A DNA stretch of 53,195 nt. Origin: a virus. The translations under genes and the position numbers were made by a program. The notes beneath the pieces are model-generated. The model made no database searches. It had not been told where the DNA came from and saw only the letters and a program-made list of their open reading frames with translations. The DNA lies in the IMG/VR virus record IMGVR_UViG_3300020200_000042, positions 1-53,195 of that record, one strand, 5' to 3'. Shown here piece after piece: positions 15,913-24,748 of this stretch (positions within the stretch are counted from its first letter, which is position 1; every line of letters begins with the position of its first letter).

Positions 15913-17937
15913 ATGGCGTCAGACAAACAGGCAACTTTGAAAATCGACGCCGACGGCAACGTCATGAGTTGCGCCAATGGTGCGATGACATCCGAATGCG
16001 GATACAAGGCTGGTTCTCTGGTTTGCGGTAAGTGCGGAGCGATGGCGGTGGAAGTCAAATACGGGATGATGCCGCAGGCCCAGGGATTCGAATGCAAGGC
16101 GAGCGGGAAGACGGTCATGGAGGCGTGCGAAGCTTGCCCGGGCGGTTGCGCCCCGATGGGGATGAAGCAAGAAGAAATGCCCGAAGAAGTTCTCGCCATG
16201 TTCAAAAAGAAAAAGCGGAAGAAAAAGATGGGTGCCGATGCCGAGGAAAAAGCCGCAGTACGGGCTTACGGCGACGTTTACGAAGACGACGAGGAAGAGG
16301 AAGAGGAAGAGGAAGAGGAAGAGATTGAGGACGGCGAAGAGGTCGAATACGAAGACGAGCCAACCCTTGCCGGTATGAGAGCTCCCGCTCCAGAGATGCA
16401 AGCCGAAGAGAGCGAGACTCCCGAGATGCAGGAGGAGGAGGGCGAGGACGAGGATCTCGTCGAGTCTCTCGCAATGGCCAGACCCCCCATGAGGAAGCGC
16501 AGAGCACCGATGATGCCTGCCCGCAGACCGATGAATGAGGAAGACTCGGAAATGATGCCTGCCCGCAGACCGATGAATGAGGAAGACTCGGAAATGATGC
16601 CTGCCCGCAGACCGATGGATGAGGAAGACTCGGAAATGATGCCGGTCCGCAGACCGATGGATGAGGAAGACTCGGAAATGATGCCGGTCCGCAGACCGAT
16701 GAATGAGGAAGACTCGGAAATGATGCCAGCCGCCCGATCCATGCGGATGCCGGAAGAGGATGAAGAAGAAATGCCCGACAGATCCATGATGAGAAATCGT
16801 CGTCTTGCGACCATGGGATTCAAGGACGGCGAATTCGGAAATACCCCGTTCGTATGCTCAATCGAGCGCAAGGTTTATCCGGGAAACGCAAAAGTATGCG
16901 AGAACTGCCCGGGTGGATGCGTATCGGAGGGCGACATGCCGGCCCTTCTCGAGATCGAAGGAATCGCGGAGGACACTTTCGGGGGCAAGGTCCTGGATTC
17001 GGGATACTCCGACAGCGCGGACGTCTTCGTGGTCGACATAGAACGCAAGGACGGCAAGCCGGTCGAGGCGTTTTTTGACGGCACCACAGGGGAATGTATG
17101 GGATGGCATCTTCTCAACGAAGAGGTCATGCAAGTCAAGTCCGCTTTTGAGGCTCCGCAAATGGTCAGTTTCTCGGACGCGGCGGAGATAGCCACCAAGA
17201 GCATCGCGGGGGACGTCGTCTCGATAGAAGCCGACCTGTTCGAGGGTTACGACGCCTATGCCGTGGAAATAGAGGGAGTGGACGGCAAGTCCTACGACGT
17301 GTTCGTGTCGCTTGACGGAGAAATACTCGGCTACGACACCTACACCCAGGAAGAGGCATCGGCGATCGAGTCGGAGGCGGCCGAACTCGCCCTCAAGAGG
17401 GCTCACGACGAGGTCGAGCGTAAGGAGATGGCGAGTAACGGAGAGGCCATGGACGACGGGGAAATGCCGATCAAAAACTCGGCGGATCTCAGGAACGCGA
17501 TCATGTCCTGGCCGCGTTCGGCCAATAGGGACGCCGCCAAGCTTCATATCATGAGACGAGCGGCGGCGCTCGGTCTCGAGTCTTCGTTGCCGGCGGATTG
17601 GGTCGCTCAGGAGCTCGAGCAAGAGAAGTCCGACGCCAACTTCATGTCCTCTCTTCTTGAGTTCGAGATGATCGAAGCCGAATCCTCGGGAGACGATCCG
17701 GAGAGAATGGCCGAGATCTATTTCAAGAAGATGTTCAGCGAGGAACGCAGGGGCGAACTCGCTAAGCGAGGAATGGCTCTCCCCGACGGTTCATATCCGA
17801 TCGAGTCGGAAGAGGATCTAAAGAACGCGATTCAGGCGTACGGAAGAGCCAAGGACAAGGACAAAGCCAAGGCACATATTATGAAGAGGGCCAAGGCACT
17901 CGGCAAGGACGATCTAATTCCGGACAACTGGCGTTAG
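15913..17937 (+). CDS. Scaffold- or core-like head protein with Cys units, 14-residue repeats and PepSY-like domains
   Basis: The 674-aa product starts at ATG 15913, with AAGGAG at 15900-15905. Order: Cys-rich N-terminus (CGYKAGSLVCGKCGAM, CEACPGGC), a Lys patch (KKKKRKKK), an uninterrupted Glu run, five perfect-length 14-residue repeats (16510-16719), a second Cys unit (CENCPGGC), two PepSY-like units (around GGKVLDSGYSDSADVFVVDI and SIEADLFEGYDAYAVEIEG), then two copies of a short motif, DLRNAIMSWPRSANRDAAK and DLKNAIQAYGRAKDKDKAK, each ending in KxHIM(K/R)RA..LG. That last motif is familiar from phage head-assembly proteins (DUF6582-like, from memory). Charge pattern, repeats and position downstream of the protease suit a scaffold or core protein. 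It lacks the 35-residue element and DSGxM sites, though the repeats contain DSEMM. Confidence 0.8.
   Translation: MASDKQATLKIDADGNVMSCANGAMTSECGYKAGSLVCGKCGAMAVEVKYGMMPQAQGFECKASGKTVMEACEACPGGCAPMGMKQEEMPEEVLAMFKKKKRKKKMGADAEEKAAVRAYGDVYEDDEEEEEEEEEEEIEDGEEVEYEDEPTLAGMRAPAPEMQAEESETPEMQEEEGEDEDLVESLAMARPPMRKRRAPMMPARRPMNEEDSEMMPARRPMNEEDSEMMPARRPMDEEDSEMMPVRRPMDEEDSEMMPVRRPMNEEDSEMMPAARSMRMPEEDEEEMPDRSMMRNRRLATMGFKDGEFGNTPFVCSIERKVYPGNAKVCENCPGGCVSEGDMPALLEIEGIAEDTFGGKVLDSGYSDSADVFVVDIERKDGKPVEAFFDGTTGECMGWHLLNEEVMQVKSAFEAPQMVSFSDAAEIATKSIAGDVVSIEADLFEGYDAYAVEIEGVDGKSYDVFVSLDGEILGYDTYTQEEASAIESEAAELALKRAHDEVERKEMASNGEAMDDGEMPIKNSADLRNAIMSWPRSANRDAAKLHIMRRAAALGLESSLPADWVAQELEQEKSDANFMSSLLEFEMIEAESSGDDPERMAEIYFKKMFSEERRGELAKRGMALPDGSYPIESEEDLKNAIQAYGRAKDKDKAKAHIMKRAKALGKDDLIPDNWR
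16510..16719 (+). repeat. Five in-frame 42-base tandem repeats
   Basis: Five contiguous copies of a 42-base unit encode MMPARRPMNEEDSE with Ala/Val and Asn/Asp variation. A partial sixth copy starts at 16720. Each junction reads Asp-Ser-Glu-Met-Met, similar in spacing to the Asp-Ser-Gly-x-Met motif of the polyproteins. The reading frame is preserved through all copies. Confidence 0.95.
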
Positions 17938-17948
17938 GAGTAGCCGCC

Positions 17949-20900
17949 GTGATCGGCGAAGAAAATAACGACCGCAAGGAGAACCCGAGAAGCAGGGTGT
18001 ACTTGCCGTTCGGATTCAGGAAAAAATCCATCCCGAATCCCTATACGGCACGCGACGCCGACCTGGACAGACTCGTCCTCGAAGGGATACCGACCGTCAA
18101 TCTGGGTCGCGGAATTCCGGATCCGACGCCGTTCGGCGCGGATTCGGGGCTGATGCGGAGCCAATCGCGCAGGCGCTTGGCCAGAACTATCGGAAGATTG
18201 ATTCCGAAAAATCGATCCGACTCCGGGGCGATGGCGGACGAAAAAAAGCCCACGACCCCCTCGAGGAACGAAACTCCCTACGGCGGAGATCAGACGATAA
18301 TCGAGCAAGTGGTCAGCGAGGCTCGTTTTCAAAAAGATTTGGCCTCCAGGGGGGAATGGAAGGAAATTCACTACGACCACTACGACTGGTGGGCTTACCC
18401 GATCGATAGGGGAAGTGCCCAGTACGGTGATTTCTACAACGTCGCCGGCGAACCCGTAAAGAGATTAAGAAACAACATGGATTTCATAAAGGCGCTCACG
18501 GATACGATTTTGGTTCAAACCAGGGCGCTCGGATACAACCTTTACGAAAAAACTTGGATGCAGGATCCCGAGTGGGAAAAGGGTCAGGACTGGGGTCTTG
18601 CCTATCCCACGAGAATATGGAAGATGACCAGATCCGCCCAAATTTTCGGTTTGGAGGAGGAATTTGAATCGCTGATAAACATGCAAAAGGTTTTGCAGGA
18701 GAGCGGAATCCGATTCAACCATCGCAAGTATTGGGAAAGCCCCGGAACGGTGGACGATGTTCCGCCCATCGAGAGTTACGACGAGCCGAAAACATACTTC
18801 CGTGACTACTCGTTGGGCGCGAAACCGCGAACCCCATACGGAGAAGGAGGGGGTTCGTCCCCGTATTATCCGACGGAATACGATGAATGGGAGGCGGGAA
18901 TAGACACGGAGCCCAGAGTCGGCGAATTGGAGCCCGACGACTTCGAGTCGGCGGTCGCCGGGGCTTTCGAGTTGGCGGATTTACTCAGGGAAAAATCCGA
19001 AATCGGCGACCTGGAATATCCGTACCACCACATCTCGCCGGATCGGAGGGAAGACATTGCCGATACGATAGATTTCGCGCTCACCCTGATCCCGATCGTC
19101 GACGGAGACGGATTCGACACGGACAGAAAAGAGACGGCCGACGCCCTGGAAAAATTCGTAGTCGGCGACGATTTGTATCGAGATGACTCCGAGCTGTTGG
19201 ACGAATTGATTTTACAGTTGAGAGATTCGACATACGACGGATTCTTTTCGTTCGACGAAGACAGCGGGAGGATGTCCGTTGAGCCGAAAATGAATAGGTT
19301 CAATGATCGGGTGACGACTTTGTACAACGAAGGCAAGACCCGCGAAGAGATCGCCAAGGAGCTCGACCTAAGCGTCCGTCAAGTTGATTACCTCCTAAAC
19401 AAGCTCTTCGCCGGCGGGTTGGCGAAATCCCGCCACACACAGCGGGAAAAGACGGAGGAACTCATCGAACGGGTGGTGACCATGCACAACGAGGGGAAAC
19501 GCACCACGGAAATCGCCGAGGAGTTGGGGCTCACCAACAACAGGGTGCAAAGATACCAATACATTGCGAGACGACGGGGATTGCTGACGACGCCCCGGAA
19601 ACGCACTACGGCAGAAACGGATGAGTTGATGAACGAGGCCGCGAGGTTGTACAACGAGGGGAAACCCCGGATGGACATAGCGAAGGAAATGAATCTTCCC
19701 GGGGAAAAAATTGGCACTCTTCTGCAACGAGCGAACGAGCGCAAGCTGATTCGCGACTACAACCCTCAAGGATTGGGAAAATTCGGGAAAACCACACTGA
19801 CCCCCGAAAAAATCTCCGCCGCCGCCGACGGGTACAGGCAGGGAAAGACGTTCGCGCAGATCGCGGAAGAACTCGCGGTCACGGAAACCGCCGCCCGCAA
19901 ACTCGTTGTGCAGGCGAGACGCTTGGGGCTGGACACGGGCTCCCCTCGCAGGCGAACTCCGTCCCAGATGGAGGAATTGCTTTTGGAGGTGGCGGTCAGA
20001 TACGAGGAAGGAAAGACATTCGCCGAAATCGGTCAAGAACTGGACGTTACTCCGTCGGCTATCAGGGATATGGTCGACAGGGCCGTCACGCTCGGTTTGA
20101 TTCGGAGACGCGAGCGAACGCGCAGCGACACGGACGAGTTGATGAACCAGGTCATGGCCAAGCGCAAGGAGGGCAAGACCAGACGAGAAATCGCGCAGGA
20201 ACTGAACGTCCCCGAAAATCGGGTCGCATACTTGGTCCAGAGGGCCAGGTTGATGAAAGCATCCGAATCGACTTCGACCGACGGATTCGACGGCGAGACG
20301 GGGAGAATGTCGAGAGAACCGGAGAGAGGCGATCTGGTCAGATTCGGTAGAAGCTCAAATAATCGGTACGTAGATGAACCCGGATCGCTCGGCAGGGTGG
20401 TGAAGGTCGCCCGTGACGGAACCATCTCCGCGGATTTTGGAAATGGTCCGATAAAGCTGATCCCCGGCGAGGACGATTTCCTAGTGATCCCGAGACAAGT
20501 CGACGCGCTGTACGAGCTGACGGACAACGACGGCAACGTGATGTACCTACCAATCGAGGACGTGACGTACCCCAAGATCACCCGCGCCATGGAGGAAGCG
20601 ATGAAAGCCGGGTACAGAGAAACAGGAATCATCCGAGGAAACATGCGAACATTTTTCGACGAAGCCACGGGAACCTTCAAGACATCCAGAATCGAGTCGA
20701 GGATTCTCAACGCGGAGAACATTGCGCCGGAAACGACGGCACCGGTTCCCCCTCAACCCGGATACCCCGAGTTCACTCGAATCGTCGGTACCGACCGAGC
20801 GCGAGGCGGGGGCGTCGACTCCGGCGCGATGGAACTGCCGGACGGAATAGACGAGGAACTTGAGGATTACGTTTACGACGATCCGCTGTTCGGTCCATCC

Positions 20901-23900
20901 ATAAAGCATCCTCTCTTTTTTTGGATAGCCCCGATCACCCCGGAAGTGACCGACCTGATAAACGCGTCTTTCGCGCAAAAACGAGCGTCCGCGGATGAAG
21001 CTTTGGCAAAAAAGAATTGGGGCAAATACATATACCTGCACGAACGCCCCTACCGTATCGACGCCTTCGAGGACGTCATGGACGAGATGACGGATCAGGA
21101 GTACTGGAGCCGACTCTCGGACATATGGGTGGACAGCGAGAACATCGGGGCGCAACCGAGTCGCTGGAGAGAGCTGCTACTAAGCGACCGCGGTTCGCGC
21201 GAGTCCTTCATGAACGAGAACGAACGCGCGGAACTGGCGAAATTGCCGCAAAAGTTCACCGTATACCGCGGTTATTCGGAAAACGATCAGGAAGAATTCG
21301 GGATGTCGTGGAGCACCGACGCGGAAGTGGCGGAATGGTTCGCCAGAAGATTCGCCAGAGACGACGAAAAGATCATCATGGAGAGCTTGGAGATCTCCAA
21401 GGACGAAGTCTTCGCTTACGTCACGCGACGTGGCGAGGACGAAATAATACTGGACATACGCAACGTCGTGGAGAGAACGGCGAAGAAACAACAGTTGCCA
21501 CGGAAACCAAAGACGAGAATACCCTCCAAAAATAGGAACCTGACTCCCCCCGGCGACAGCGGAGCGATGAGTTCGCTAAGCAAGGAACAGATCGACGAAA
21601 TGACGCAAAGATACAAAGACGGAGATTCCGTTCTGGAGTTGGCTAACGATTACTCAGTAACCCAGGGCACCGTCTACTATCACCTGAGAAGAAAAGGCGT
21701 CGCCAGAAGGCCGGTCGGAAGGCGGAAAAAGCCCGGGGGATTTTCTGCCATAAAACGAAGATTGAAGGATTCCCTGGGACAAATCGGACTATTCGCCGCC
21801 TTCTCCAACGATCCGCAAAAAACTCTGAGATCTTCCAACCAAATGAAAACTTACTTGCTTTCCGAACCCGTCCGAACACCGGACGACCTACATCCGGACG
21901 AGTTCGCATTGCGTCCGAATTTCGTTCGAGCCGCGATAGCCGCCGGATTGGGACTATTCAAGGCATTGAACCATAAAACCTTCAAAGTTCAGGGTCCGAT
22001 AGCTAGGGAATTCACGGAACTAATGGTCGGACCCAAGATGGTCAACGACGCCATCGGAACGACGTACCCGACGCTCCAGGAATTGGGGGAAATATTCGCG
22101 GCCAACGCAATCGTCAGGGCGCGAATCAGGTCTCTTTTCGGAATCAATGATCCGACCGCGCTCGCGTGGGCGATCCAATCGGGAGCTCCACTCCGCGAAG
22201 GCGGAGAGAGGATATTCGACATACCCGAATCGCCTCCGTACACAAGAAACCTGGTGGGGGGTGGCTATGTCTATTTCGAGGGAATCGACAATAGAAGACC
22301 GTTCGTTCTATCGGTCATGGCGAATATGCCCGAAGCGGTGAGGAGCAAGTTGTACTGGGATAGTGACAAGATTCCGTGGAGCAAGAGAGACGTGCCCATA
22401 ACTGTGGAGAAGGGGGAACTACCAGGCGGTAGGAAATACGAACGATCGCCCGTGGACGAAGTTTTACCGCTTTTTGTTCCCGGTCACGATACGAGTCGAT
22501 TGGATTTAATCAAGACGAATCACTCTTCGCCGGACGGAGCGAGGCTGGCCCAATACGTGGAAATGGCGAAGGAAGAAATACGACAGTGGGCGGCGGATCA
22601 CGACGAATGGGCCAGGAGATGGGCACAAAGCGTATATCGAATCATGAGCGAAGCTGGTCTGAGCGACGACGAAATAGCGGAAGTGATAAACAGGGACTGG
22701 TTGCAAAACATAACTTTCGGAATCGGAGATGCGGGAGACATATTGCAAAACGCCATGTTTATGGCACTCCTTATGACGAGATCCAAGTTCGCCCCGGTGG
22801 TGCATCTAGAAAACGGATTTGACGATCCGAATTTGGCTCTTCATGAGTTCTTTCACGTCCACCTCGGTCAAGGCTTCACGAGACACGGCGAGTACGTCGC
22901 CTTCAGGGGACCCGCGGAAGTTTACGACTCCTGGTATCCCCACACGCTATTCGCCTTAACCTTCAACAGCGCTTTTTGGCAAAACGTAGTGAAAGAGTCG
23001 GGAGGAACGGAAGAGCTCAGGAAAGAAATGCGAAAAGCCGTCGAAAAAATGCTCGCCCCGGAGTACGACTCGGACGTTCGTCTTCTTTTTGAGCTTTTCC
23101 CGGAATATCAGCGCGCCTCGGCGGAAATCAGAAAGAAACTCAACGAAATGATCATGGCGGAAATAATTGAGGACTTCGAAGACTCCACGGGATTCAGGAG
23201 GGTAGCGGGAATGCCCAGAGCAACCGAAATAATAAATGCTCCTGGTTTCAGGATTCCCAAAAGACTATGGCCGTGGGGTTCCAGCTACGGAGGCAAGGAA
23301 AGAATCGCCGACGTCCAGGGTAAAACATACGCGAAGTTCGAGGAGAGAATTTTCGGGGTTCCGGATCCGACGTCCGGCGACGGCGGGAATACGGGGAAAA
23401 TGTCGCTGGAAAGAACTCCGAAATTCGACGGCGGTCACAGTAGTAGGGGAAGGGGAACTCCGTTGGGTGACGGAAAGGACGTCGCAATGAGGGAGGTCGC
23501 CGACAGCGCGATCGTCGAGCTGGTCGGCAACCGAGGAAGTAGCTCGCTCACGACCCTAAGATTTCTCGGACCCTATAGGGCTGGAAGCAGGGTCGTGATG
23601 CTTGCGAGGAACGGCGAGTTACGTGGCGTGCCGTTGAAGAACGAAACCAGATCGGCGATAGCCAACGCCCAGAGGAACGGAGCGAGATTCGTCGTGGGGG
23701 ACATGCCCGACGTGGATTCTCAGTTCGTGGACTTTTTGGAGGAGATCGGAGCCGACTACACGATTTATCACGCCGGAAACTCCCCGAGATTCCGTCCCGG
23801 ATCGAAAATCCCCGGGACGAACGCGGGAACATTGTCCGAGACGAGAGCCGGCGAATCGGATTCTCCGAGTAGGTTGGAGACGATCGGAAGAAACTTGGCC

Positions 23901-24491
23901 ACGGCGGCCGCCGAAGTGGTCGCCGCCGGTTTCGAAGTCAAGGTGTACGGAGGGCGATCCGACTCCCAGTCTGGCTCGAATCCGATCGGCGGGATGCTCT
24001 CCGCCCTGAACAAAATGAGGGAAAACCCCGATGCTCCTACGGGAAGAAAATTGGCGGGGTTGACGATGATGATGAGCGCTATGGAAAAATACCTGACGGA
24101 TTCAACGAACCAACGCCTAGTCGTCGTCTCGAGGGGAGATCGGGTCGTCGGGGCGTCGTTGATCAAATTCCCGGAAAAGGACTCCGTGGCCGAACTCAGA
24201 TACGCCGGTTCGTTGTCTCCCGTGAGGGGGGTCGGTAGCGCCATGGTCGCCGAAATCATGAGGCTCGCGGCGGACTCGGGCAGATCCATAATCGGAACTT
24301 CGTCTCAAGATTCGGTATCCTTTTGGAGAGGGGTCGGCGGGAAAGACGCCGATTGGGACGGTCCATATCGCGGAAATACGATATTTGAAATCGACGACGT
24401 GAGAAAGGTCGTCGCCGCGATAGACGCCCGTCGCAAGGAATTGAGAGCCCAAAAACTACTAGGCACGACCGACGGGGGGAACCCTAGATGA
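17949..24491 (+). CDS. Giant polyprotein B: packaging element plus ART, metallopeptidase, HTH array and GNAT segments
   Basis: A GTG start at 17949 with AGGAG at 17937-17941 gives 2180 aa. The shared 35-residue element lies at the very N-terminus (18033-18137) and is followed at once by the first motif, DSGLM at 18141. Further motifs: DSGAM 18219, DSGRM 19260, ETGRM 20295, DSGAM 20817, DSGAM 21555, NTGKM 23388. Predicted products: a 69-aa leader, a 26-aa Arg-rich peptide, a 347-aa acidic unknown rich in Trp and Tyr, a 345-aa array of six HTH units, a 174-aa DUF4314-like protein, a 246-aa ADP-ribosyltransferase, a 611-aa HTH plus metallopeptidase-like protein, and a 362-aa Rossmann-like plus GNAT protein. 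Each change of domain type coincides with a motif, which is the best evidence that these are processing sites. Confidence 0.9.
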   Translation: MIGEENNDRKENPRSRVYLPFGFRKKSIPNPYTARDADLDRLVLEGIPTVNLGRGIPDPTPFGADSGLMRSQSRRRLARTIGRLIPKNRSDSGAMADEKKPTTPSRNETPYGGDQTIIEQVVSEARFQKDLASRGEWKEIHYDHYDWWAYPIDRGSAQYGDFYNVAGEPVKRLRNNMDFIKALTDTILVQTRALGYNLYEKTWMQDPEWEKGQDWGLAYPTRIWKMTRSAQIFGLEEEFESLINMQKVLQESGIRFNHRKYWESPGTVDDVPPIESYDEPKTYFRDYSLGAKPRTPYGEGGGSSPYYPTEYDEWEAGIDTEPRVGELEPDDFESAVAGAFELADLLREKSEIGDLEYPYHHISPDRREDIADTIDFALTLIPIVDGDGFDTDRKETADALEKFVVGDDLYRDDSELLDELILQLRDSTYDGFFSFDEDSGRMSVEPKMNRFNDRVTTLYNEGKTREEIAKELDLSVRQVDYLLNKLFAGGLAKSRHTQREKTEELIERVVTMHNEGKRTTEIAEELGLTNNRVQRYQYIARRRGLLTTPRKRTTAETDELMNEAARLYNEGKPRMDIAKEMNLPGEKIGTLLQRANERKLIRDYNPQGLGKFGKTTLTPEKISAAADGYRQGKTFAQIAEELAVTETAARKLVVQARRLGLDTGSPRRRTPSQMEELLLEVAVRYEEGKTFAEIGQELDVTPSAIRDMVDRAVTLGLIRRRERTRSDTDELMNQVMAKRKEGKTRREIAQELNVPENRVAYLVQRARLMKASESTSTDGFDGETGRMSREPERGDLVRFGRSSNNRYVDEPGSLGRVVKVARDGTISADFGNGPIKLIPGEDDFLVIPRQVDALYELTDNDGNVMYLPIEDVTYPKITRAMEEAMKAGYRETGIIRGNMRTFFDEATGTFKTSRIESRILNAENIAPETTAPVPPQPGYPEFTRIVGTDRARGGGVDSGAMELPDGIDEELEDYVYDDPLFGPSIKHPLFFWIAPITPEVTDLINASFAQKRASADEALAKKNWGKYIYLHERPYRIDAFEDVMDEMTDQEYWSRLSDIWVDSENIGAQPSRWRELLLSDRGSRESFMNENERAELAKLPQKFTVYRGYSENDQEEFGMSWSTDAEVAEWFARRFARDDEKIIMESLEISKDEVFAYVTRRGEDEIILDIRNVVERTAKKQQLPRKPKTRIPSKNRNLTPPGDSGAMSSLSKEQIDEMTQRYKDGDSVLELANDYSVTQGTVYYHLRRKGVARRPVGRRKKPGGFSAIKRRLKDSLGQIGLFAAFSNDPQKTLRSSNQMKTYLLSEPVRTPDDLHPDEFALRPNFVRAAIAAGLGLFKALNHKTFKVQGPIAREFTELMVGPKMVNDAIGTTYPTLQELGEIFAANAIVRARIRSLFGINDPTALAWAIQSGAPLREGGERIFDIPESPPYTRNLVGGGYVYFEGIDNRRPFVLSVMANMPEAVRSKLYWDSDKIPWSKRDVPITVEKGELPGGRKYERSPVDEVLPLFVPGHDTSRLDLIKTNHSSPDGARLAQYVEMAKEEIRQWAADHDEWARRWAQSVYRIMSEAGLSDDEIAEVINRDWLQNITFGIGDAGDILQNAMFMALLMTRSKFAPVVHLENGFDDPNLALHEFFHVHLGQGFTRHGEYVAFRGPAEVYDSWYPHTLFALTFNSAFWQNVVKESGGTEELRKEMRKAVEKMLAPEYDSDVRLLFELFPEYQRASAEIRKKLNEMIMAEIIEDFEDSTGFRRVAGMPRATEIINAPGFRIPKRLWPWGSSYGGKERIADVQGKTYAKFEERIFGVPDPTSGDGGNTGKMSLERTPKFDGGHSSRGRGTPLGDGKDVAMREVADSAIVELVGNRGSSSLTTLRFLGPYRAGSRVVMLARNGELRGVPLKNETRSAIANAQRNGARFVVGDMPDVDSQFVDFLEEIGADYTIYHAGNSPRFRPGSKIPGTNAGTLSETRAGESDSPSRLETIGRNLATAAAEVVAAGFEVKVYGGRSDSQSGSNPIGGMLSALNKMRENPDAPTGRKLAGLTMMMSAMEKYLTDSTNQRLVVVSRGDRVVGASLIKFPEKDSVAELRYAGSLSPVRGVGSAMVAEIMRLAADSGRSIIGTSSQDSVSFWRGVGGKDADWDGPYRGNTIFEIDDVRKVVAAIDARRKELRAQKLLGTTDGGNPR
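18033..18137 (+). other. Shared 35-residue element, copy 2 (polyprotein B)
   Basis: Reads PNPYTARDADLDRLVLEG then IPTVNLGRGIPDPTPFG, residues 29-63 of B. It forms most of the predicted 69-residue leader and ends two codons before the first DSGLM. This is the layout expected of a removable targeting peptide. Confidence 0.85.
19275..20309 (+). other. Predicted 345-aa segment: six tandem helix-turn-helix units
   Basis: Bounded by DSGRM (19260) and ETGRM (20295). Six repeats of about 55 residues share the pattern LYNEGKTREEIAKELDLS..xVxxLL. Examples are MHNEGKRTTEIAEELGLTNN, LYNEGKPRMDIAKEMNLPGE, YRQGKTFAQIAEELAVTETA, YEEGKTFAEIGQELDVTPSA and KRKEGKTRREIAQELNVPEN. The repeats have diverged in sequence but not in spacing. 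A linear array of HTH domains should track along DNA or read an extended site. It could coat or condense DNA in the head, or act on host promoters after entry. Confidence 0.75.
20310..20831 (+). other. Predicted 174-aa segment with a DUF4314-like domain
   Basis: Bounded by ETGRM (20295) and DSGAM (20817). Its N-terminus, EPERGDLVRFGRSS then LGRVVKVARDGTISADF and KLIPGEDDFLVIP, parallels the segment at 6712-7188 in polyprotein A closely enough to be a paralogue. The C-terminal half differs. Function unknown. Confidence 0.55.
20832..21569 (+). other. Predicted 246-aa mono-ADP-ribosyltransferase segment
   Basis: Bounded by DSGAM at 20817 and 21555. The C-terminal half shows the R-S-E signature in order: Arg in FTVYRGYS (codon 21267), SWSTD (from 21306; the STS-type motif), then GEDEIILD with ExE (Glu codons 21435 and 21441). 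Spacing fits arginine-specific ADP-ribosyltransferases, which transfer ADP-ribose from NAD to a protein. T4 Alt is an ART carried in the head, injected with DNA and processed by the prohead protease, a direct precedent. The target is unknown. The N-terminal about 110 residues are unrecognised. Confidence 0.75.
21570..23402 (+). other. Predicted 611-aa segment: HTH plus HExxH metallopeptidase-like domain
   Basis: Bounded by DSGAM (21555) and NTGKM (23388). It starts with an HTH (RYKDGDSVLELANDYSVTQG). Near the middle LALHEFFHVHLGQGF contains HExxH (His codon 22842; residues 1632-1636 of B), the zinc-binding and catalytic motif of zincins. A third ligand is not obvious, with several Glu/His candidates downstream. 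Polyprotein D carries a second, different HExxH domain. A protease acting on host proteins after injection is plausible. Confidence 0.55.
23403..24491 (+). other. Predicted 362-aa segment: Rossmann-like domain plus GNAT acetyltransferase
   Basis: Follows NTGKM at 23388. The first part (about 23427-23790) has SSRGRGTPLGDGKD, VMLARNGELRG, and GARFVVGDMPDVDSQFVDFL, a nucleotide-binding-like pattern I have seen in phage proteins and that resembles SLOG-type folds. The last about 130 residues show a GNAT core: LVVVSRGDRVVGASLIKF, then AELRYAGSLSPVRGVGSAMV with the RGVGSA acetyl-CoA loop (Arg codon 24225), then a conserved SVSFWRGVG. Likely an N-acetyltransferase; substrate unknown. Confidence 0.6.
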
Positions 24492-24736
24492 AATCAGACG
24501 ACAAGAAAATTGGACAACTTCCGTCCCTGGAATGGTTGGACGAGGCGGCCGACGGAGCGGATGTTCCGATCGTGAAGGTAGTTCCGGATCCCAGGCACAG
24601 GGAGGCCGCCCTAAGGGAGGCTTATGCGTTGCTCGGCGAGATGAAACCCTACTTTGAGGCGGTTCGGGAGGATTTTTTGTCCGAGTCCAATGCCGTCGGC
24701 AAGATGATCAAAGATCGTAAATATTCGGTTAGCTAA
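24488..24736 (+). CDS. Small unknown protein coupled to polyprotein B
   Basis: ATG 24488 overlaps the TGA of polyprotein B (ATGA), so translation is probably coupled. The product is 82 aa and begins MKSDDKKIGQLPSLEWLDE. It is charged and probably mostly helical, with no membrane segment or recognisable motif. A small gene also follows polyprotein D with the same ATGA overlap, so such genes may assist their giant partners; this is a guess from layout. Confidence 0.75.
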   Translation: MKSDDKKIGQLPSLEWLDEAADGADVPIVKVVPDPRHREAALREAYALLGEMKPYFEAVREDFLSESNAVGKMIKDRKYSVS

Positions 24737-24748
24737 GTTGATTATGTC

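Noticed and set aside
16510-16719. CRISPR-like array
   Set aside because: The repeats are contiguous, without spacers, and encode an in-frame peptide. The same holds for 6406-6681 and 28029-28303.
15913-17937. Major capsid protein
   Set aside because: Low-complexity acidic and repeat regions and PepSY-like units do not fit an HK97 capsid fold; scaffold or core is more likely.
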